24,440 nt of DNA from positions 1 to 24,440 of IMG/VR virus record IMGVR_UViG_3300010885_003947, one strand, 5' to 3'. The notes beneath the pieces are model-generated. The model was not told the origin of the DNA and ran no database searches. It saw only the letters and a program-made list of their open reading frames with translations. The position numbers and the translations under genes are program-made. Source of the DNA: a virus. This document shows positions 20,679 to 24,440 of the stretch, one piece after another (position 1 is the stretch's first letter; each line of letters starts with the position of its first letter).

Positions 20679-21662
20679 ATGTCCGTACAAAATACACATC
20701 GCAGTTATTTAGGAATCGCAAAAGAAACAACTAAGGGAACGCCAGTAACTACACCCGTCGCGTACATTCCTGTAATTGCCAATACATTAAAGCCACAGGA
20801 CATCTACACGCCTCTATACGATGAGGGTTTGCGCGGTTCTCTGGTTAAGAATTACAACTACTTACAGGGTCGCATTCACTCAACCTACGACTTCGGTGGG
20901 GCAGTATTCGCCGACACAATTATTTACCCGCTAACTGGATTACTTGGTGAAGATGTGGTTTCAGGTTCAGCACCTTACATCCACACAATCGCGTTAAAGA
21001 ACTCAGCAACCGCCGCCGCAGATGCTCAACCTGCCGCTTATACCTTGCTAGATTTCTACTCTGCCAACGTTCGTTCATGGACGGGTAACCAATTCCACGA
21101 CTTCTCGCTAAAGTTTAATGCCGACGGACTTCTCGAGTACGACGCAAAAGCGACAGGCTGGCAGTCAGCAACAGTCGCAACACCTACTCCATCATTCACA
21201 ACTGTATTACCTTCGGTCGTATGGACTGGAACTGTTAGCGTCGCTGGTTCGACTATCTCCAACTCAACTCAGGGCAGTATCGACATGAAGCGACCAGTAA
21301 CACCGATCTACGGAATCGCAAACGTGCAGACTCCGTACCAAGTATTCGTCGGTGCGCTAGAGGTTACAGGCAAAATCACTTTCCTCATGGAGAATGATAC
21401 GCAACTAACTAACTACCTCACAAACACCCAACCAGCACTCGTCTTTAACTGGACAACTGGAACAGGTGCAACCCAGACTTCGATACAGGCAACAATGACG
21501 AAGGGTGCATACACTCTGGCAGTTATTGAACGCTCTAAAGATTTCGTCGAAGTCATGGTCGATATCAACGCGCAAGGAAATACTACCGATGTCGGTGCTT
21601 CGGCTGGATATTCCCCTATCAAGTGGGTAGTCAAAAACGCAGTTACCTCTTCAGTAGCGTAA
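20679..21662 (+). CDS. major tail tube protein
   Basis: A 327-residue, beta-rich protein in the tail tube position, before the terminator and the chaperones. Seen: an N-terminal SYLGIAKETTKGTPVTTPVA, typical of tube proteins (a G-x-x-x-E-x-x-x-G-T-x-x-x-P start), then DFGGAVFADTIIYPLTGLLG, and a closing strand series with RSKDFVEVMVDINAQG. Its ribosome site is AAGGAG. It should stack as hexameric rings around the tape measure. High expression is supported by the terminator directly after it. Confidence 0.83.
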   Translation: MSVQNTHRSYLGIAKETTKGTPVTTPVAYIPVIANTLKPQDIYTPLYDEGLRGSLVKNYNYLQGRIHSTYDFGGAVFADTIIYPLTGLLGEDVVSGSAPYIHTIALKNSATAAADAQPAAYTLLDFYSANVRSWTGNQFHDFSLKFNADGLLEYDAKATGWQSATVATPTPSFTTVLPSVVWTGTVSVAGSTISNSTQGSIDMKRPVTPIYGIANVQTPYQVFVGALEVTGKITFLMENDTQLTNYLTNTQPALVFNWTTGTGATQTSIQATMTKGAYTLAVIERSKDFVEVMVDINAQGNTTDVGASAGYSPIKWVVKNAVTSSVA

Positions 21663-21672
21663 CTAATAGAAC

Positions 21673-21735
21673 GCAACAGGGGCGGCAGGTCGAGTCGTGT
21701 GCCTTCTCAACTCCCGCGCCCCTGTTGCCTATTTT
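21673..21735 (+). terminator. Rho-independent terminator after tail tube gene
   Basis: GCAACAGGGGCG (21673-21684) pairs perfectly with CGCCCCTGTTGC (21717-21728), a 12-base stem, followed by CTATTTTTG. The 32-base loop is long. It separates the abundant tail tube message from the chaperone and tape measure genes. Confidence 0.85.
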
Positions 21736-21770
21736 TGCTAAGATAACGGCAAGGCTAACAAGGGGGCAAA

Positions 21771-22121
21771 ATGTCTAGAAAAATCACACTACCGTCAGGC
21801 GCAACCGTCAATGTCAAAGACGCAAGCGGGCTAAAAGTAAAAGACCGTAATCGCATTATGGAAGCGGGCGATGGTGAACTATCTGCTAAAAAAGGAATTG
21901 CTATCGGTAATGCGTTGCTGGTTACGATTATTGAGGACTGGTCTTACGATCTGCTTATCCCATCAGTCAAAGAGGACTCGATCGACGAGTTGCCTATTCC
22001 TGATTACGTTGCACTAATGAAAGAAACCGAGTCACTTACCAAAGATTTATTTCCTGAGATCGTCGAGACGGTGGAGAACGCGCAAGACCCAAAAGCAATT
22101 ACCGAAAACTTGAACGACTAA
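21771..22121 (+). CDS. tail assembly chaperone, zero-frame product (gpG-like)
   Basis: A 116-residue protein read without frameshift. It lies between the tail tube and tape measure genes, has an N-terminal strand pair (KITLPSGATVNVKDASGLKV) and then mostly helices, as in G-type chaperones. It should bind the tape measure and tube subunits during tail assembly and not be part of the final tail. The ribosome site AAGGGGGC is shared with the gene at 18762. A canonical slippery site lies nine codons before its stop. Confidence 0.82.
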   Translation: MSRKITLPSGATVNVKDASGLKVKDRNRIMEAGDGELSAKKGIAIGNALLVTIIEDWSYDLLIPSVKEDSIDELPIPDYVALMKETESLTKDLFPEIVETVENAQDPKAITENLND

Positions 22122-22318
22122 AGGATTTACTAAAAGGGTTTCAACGATCGCCTGATTTTGATTACCCCGACAGAGAGTGGTTCTATTACAGGTTCGCAGA
22201 TAAGTTTGGTTGGACACCTGACCAAGTGGACGAACTACCAGCCGCACGATCTGACTGGTTACTCGCTATTGCGGATGCAGTCGAGGAAGTTAAAATCGAA
22301 AAGATGGAGCAACGGTGA
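21771..22318 (+). CDS. tail assembly chaperone, -1 frameshift product (gpGT-like)
   Basis: The fusion made by a -1 shift at 22088-22094. After Lys108 the reading moves back one base and continues for 74 codons without a stop (SNYRKLERLKDLLKGFQRSP ... DREWFYYRFADKFGWTPDQV), giving 182 residues. The extension has the aromatic-acidic look of T-type tails in siphophages, including the W-x-x-x-Q-V and final LLAIADAVEE helix. The stop at 22316-22318 overlaps the next gene by GTGA, which shows that this frame is the one coupled downstream. The ratio of the two products is usually critical for tail assembly. Confidence 0.85.
22088..22094 (+). other. -1 ribosomal frameshift slippery site CCCAAAA
   Basis: The heptamer is in the exact X-XXY-YYZ phase for the zero frame (C CCA AAA), as required for tandem slippage of both tRNAs. 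The -1 frame is open from here to 22318. I did not find a strong stem directly downstream. Confidence 0.85.
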
Positions 22319-22755
22319 GCGATAACAGAAATGAAGTTAACGCCGCCTTACGCGCTTGGGCTAATCGCATGGATGAAGCCGCTTACCGCGCAACTCGCAG
22401 GATAACTAACGAACTGACCCGACAGGCAATCGAGAACGCAAGTCGGGTAGTCGTTGACCCCGGGCAAAAAGGTAACTCGCTAACAGTAGGCTCGCACGTA
22501 TATGGCGGGCAAAACTACGACGGGTCAGAGCCACCAAACAGGCGCACAGGCAACTTAGTTAAAAACATTCACGGAAACCCAGTAACTAAAGGGTTTAATG
22601 GATACACCGCGAGCGCAGTATCCGAGGCAGAATACTCTCGGGACTTAGAAACTAAATACAAGGTAAAATATCTATTTATGACACCTGCGCGAAATTACTT
22701 AGTGCAGTCAGGTCTAGCGCGTGCGTATCTCGTCGAAGAATTAAAAAGGGTCTAG
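22315..22755 (+). CDS. HK97 gp10-like virion protein
   Basis: A 146-residue protein. The N-terminal helix (EVNAALRAWANRMDEAAYRA) leads to PPNRRTGNLVKNI (73-85), the P-x-x-R-T-G-x-L signature of gp10-like neck/tail proteins, and a helical end (ARNYLVQSGLARAYLVEELK). In many phages such a gene precedes the tail tube. Here it lies between the chaperones and the tape measure. GTG 22315 overlaps the frameshift product stop as GTGA. Assignment to neck or tail completion is tentative. Confidence 0.68.
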   Translation: MSDNRNEVNAALRAWANRMDEAAYRATRRITNELTRQAIENASRVVVDPGQKGNSLTVGSHVYGGQNYDGSEPPNRRTGNLVKNIHGNPVTKGFNGYTASAVSEAEYSRDLETKYKVKYLFMTPARNYLVQSGLARAYLVEELKRV

Positions 22756-22766
22756 GGGGCTGACTA

Positions 22767-24440
22767 ATGGCTGGCGATATTCCTAACCTTAACGTCGAGG
22801 TAATGGTTCAACTTGGTAACCTCACCGCCGCAGTTGAACAAGCAACGATGGGCATGAACAAAATCGGCAACGCCGCGCAAGGCATCGAGCCTAAAGTGAC
22901 CTCGGCTGGTTCAGTAATGAAGGGCGCGTTTGCTAGCGGTGTTCTGCTTATGGGGATGCAACAACTGACCCACGGCATTAAGGACATAATTAAAGAAGCG
23001 GCAAAGGCAGAAACGACAACCGTCGCGCTCGCTACTGCGATGAATAACGCAAAAACTAATACCGAAGAAAATAGAATCGTCGTCGAGAAGTCTGTTACCT
23101 CGATGGAGAATTTAGGTTTTAAGGGTAACGATGCACGCGAGTCTATGACTAAACTCGTTACCGCGACTGGCTCAGTAGAGAAATCAACATCGTTGATGAG
23201 CCTTGCGGCAGACCTAGCCCGTGCCAAACATGAAACGCTAGCCGAAGCCTCTGGAACCCTTGCTAAAGCGTCTGTGGGGTCGGCTAAGGCGTTCAAGGAG
23301 TTTGGCATTGTTCTCGATACACACCTGCCTAAAAACCAAGCCATAGCCAAAGCGATGGACGAATTGAACGGCAAGATTGGTGGGCAGTCGCAAGCCTATC
23401 TAAAGACTTACGCGGGTCAGTACGAATTACTACAGTCGAAGATGGAAGCCGCAAAAGAGAAAATCGGCAGTGCGCTAATTCCTATTCTTGAAAAACTTAT
23501 GGGAATCTTTACGACAGTTTTTACTAAAATCCAACCAATACTCCCAGAGTTAACGCTACTGGCTACAGGCATCGGGTTAGTTGTCATAGCCGTAAAGACA
23601 TGGACAGCCGCGCAAAAATTGCTCGACATTATTTTAGAGGCAAACCCTGTCGCCTTGATCGTCACTGCTATCGGGCTACTCATAGCCGCATTCGTTATCG
23701 CATGGAACCATAGCGAAACGTTTAGAAGAATCTTCGTCGATGGGATGCAGGCGGCAGTAAAAGGCGTTGGTTTTCTACTCCATGTATTCGGGATGTTTGA
23801 GGAAGGACTGCTAAAAATTGTGACGGGACCGTTGCAGTTACTTCTCAAAGGGTTATCGCTATTAGGAGTGAGTGCCGCTGGCGATGCGCTTAAAGGTTTG
23901 CAGGGTGGCATTAAAGGCGTTGGGGATTTCTTCGATAGTGCGCAGAAAAAAGTAAATGGTTTTGCAGACAATCTAGAGTCGTTGAAGAATAAAAAAATAT
24001 CAATCGGCATCAGTATGCCTGATCTTTCTAAAGGTGGGAAGTCTACAGGACTTGTTGGCGATCTTAGCGGTGATCTTGCAGGCGGTGATACCGGTGGCAA
24101 AAAAACCGCCGAAGAAAAAGCCGCCGAAAAACAAGCCAAAATTGCAGAAAAAGCCGCGGCAAAAGCCGCCAAAGAATTAGAAAAACGTAATGCCCATATC
24201 AAGAAATTAAACGATGAAGCCATCACAATCGAAACCAAAATGCACGAAGTCCTCGTTGAGCGTCAGGCTAGGATGAACGATGCGCAGGCTAACTTAGACA
24301 ATGCCAGAGCAGACGCCTACGCAAATCACAAGGCAAAAATTGCAGACATTAACGAAAGAAATGCCGATGCGATTAAGAGTGCTACGGACAACTACAACGA
24401 AGCGATGGAAAGTGCAACTAAAGATCATAAAGAAAAAGTC
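22767..24440 (+). CDS. tape measure protein (partial, runs off the window)
   Basis: At least 558 residues with no stop before the edge. It sets tail length and passes through the tail tube during injection. Seen: a helical N-terminus (VMVQLGNLTAAVEQATMGMN), a phage-tail tape-measure region around residues 75-230 (AAKAETTTVALATAMNNAK, AADLARAKHETLAEASGTLA), two membrane-type hydrophobic helices (about 261-279, LTLLATGIGLVVIAV, and 293-313, PVALIVTAIGLLIAAFVIAW), then an Ala/Lys/Glu-rich coiled coil from about 440 onward. AGGGGGC precedes ATG 22767. Two long minus-strand frames here are mirror images of its Ala-rich codons. Confidence 0.9.
   Translation, partial: MAGDIPNLNVEVMVQLGNLTAAVEQATMGMNKIGNAAQGIEPKVTSAGSVMKGAFASGVLLMGMQQLTHGIKDIIKEAAKAETTTVALATAMNNAKTNTEENRIVVEKSVTSMENLGFKGNDARESMTKLVTATGSVEKSTSLMSLAADLARAKHETLAEASGTLAKASVGSAKAFKEFGIVLDTHLPKNQAIAKAMDELNGKIGGQSQAYLKTYAGQYELLQSKMEAAKEKIGSALIPILEKLMGIFTTVFTKIQPILPELTLLATGIGLVVIAVKTWTAAQKLLDIILEANPVALIVTAIGLLIAAFVIAWNHSETFRRIFVDGMQAAVKGVGFLLHVFGMFEEGLLKIVTGPLQLLLKGLSLLGVSAAGDALKGLQGGIKGVGDFFDSAQKKVNGFADNLESLKNKKISIGISMPDLSKGGKSTGLVGDLSGDLAGGDTGGKKTAEEKAAEKQAKIAEKAAAKAAKELEKRNAHIKKLNDEAITIETKMHEVLVERQARMNDAQANLDNARADAYANHKAKIADINERNADAIKSATDNYNEAMESATKDHKEKV

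Noticed and set aside
22808-24238. Two long minus-strand frames (188 and 273 residues)
   Set aside because: They mirror the Ala/Lys-rich tape measure gene, have low-complexity Ser/Ala/Leu products and no ribosome sites.
1-24440. CRISPR array, tRNA genes, insertion sequences, integrase and attachment sites
   Set aside because: No regular spaced repeats, tRNA T-loop patterns, transposase or recombinase motifs were seen. The Cas4-like nuclease fits phage recombination instead.

Overview
The window is a stretch of a tailed double-stranded DNA phage (Caudoviricetes, long flexible tail, siphovirus type). All recognisable genes lie on the + strand, with very dense packing and many ATGA, GTGA or TTGA stop/start overlaps. 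A WhiB-type iron-sulphur regulator, an actinobacterial-type secreted lysozyme-like domain and Shine-Dalgarno sequences of the GAAAGG(A) type point to an actinobacterial host. The moderate, non-extreme GC of the reading frames would suit a low-GC aquatic actinobacterium, but that is inference. The tape measure gene runs off the right edge, so the window is part of a larger genome.

Layout. 1-219: noncoding left edge ending in a promoter and leader. 220-3282: early genes, namely small unknowns, a Rad52-like annealing protein, a winged-helix protein, a Cas4/RecB-like Fe-S exonuclease and an HTH-WhiB fusion. 3383-4816: replication initiator, with an iteron-like origin candidate inside its linker, and a RusA resolvase. 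4817-4907: a second copy of the promoter/leader module. 4908-6657: LPD29-domain protein and a run of very small Cys-rich or membrane proteins. 6654-8183: secreted lysozyme-like protein, HNH nuclease, SSB and an HTH protein. 8134-9788: a ParB-like protein overlapping an ABC-ATPase/GNAT fusion, best read as a Mom-like DNA base modification cassette. 9796-17011: small and large terminase, portal with a C-terminal ParB/sulfiredoxin-like domain, MuF-like protein, a small beta protein, and a protease/scaffold polyprotein with a 10-Cys cluster. 17035-18696: major capsid protein with an inserted Ig/FN3-like domain, then a terminator. 18762-21662: zinc-ribbon protein, head-tail connector, tail terminator, small Pro-rich protein and tail tube, then a second terminator. 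21771-24440: tail chaperones with a canonical -1 slippery site, gp10-like protein and tape measure.

How it works together (inference). Two related promoters with shared spacer motifs and small leader hairpins would drive the early genes. The annealing protein, exonuclease, SSB, initiator and RusA form a replication/recombination set. The ParB/ABC-GNAT pair sits directly before the terminase genes, as expected if DNA is modified before packaging. The head and tail genes follow standard siphovirus order, and two hairpin terminators trim transcripts after the capsid and tail tube genes.

The points most worth following up are the Mom-like cassette, the lambda-like origin candidate inside the initiator gene, the duplicated promoter/leader module, the HTH-WhiB fusion, the portal-ParB fusion, the Cys-cluster protease/scaffold protein, a classic C2H2 zinc finger, and a possible AUA start codon.
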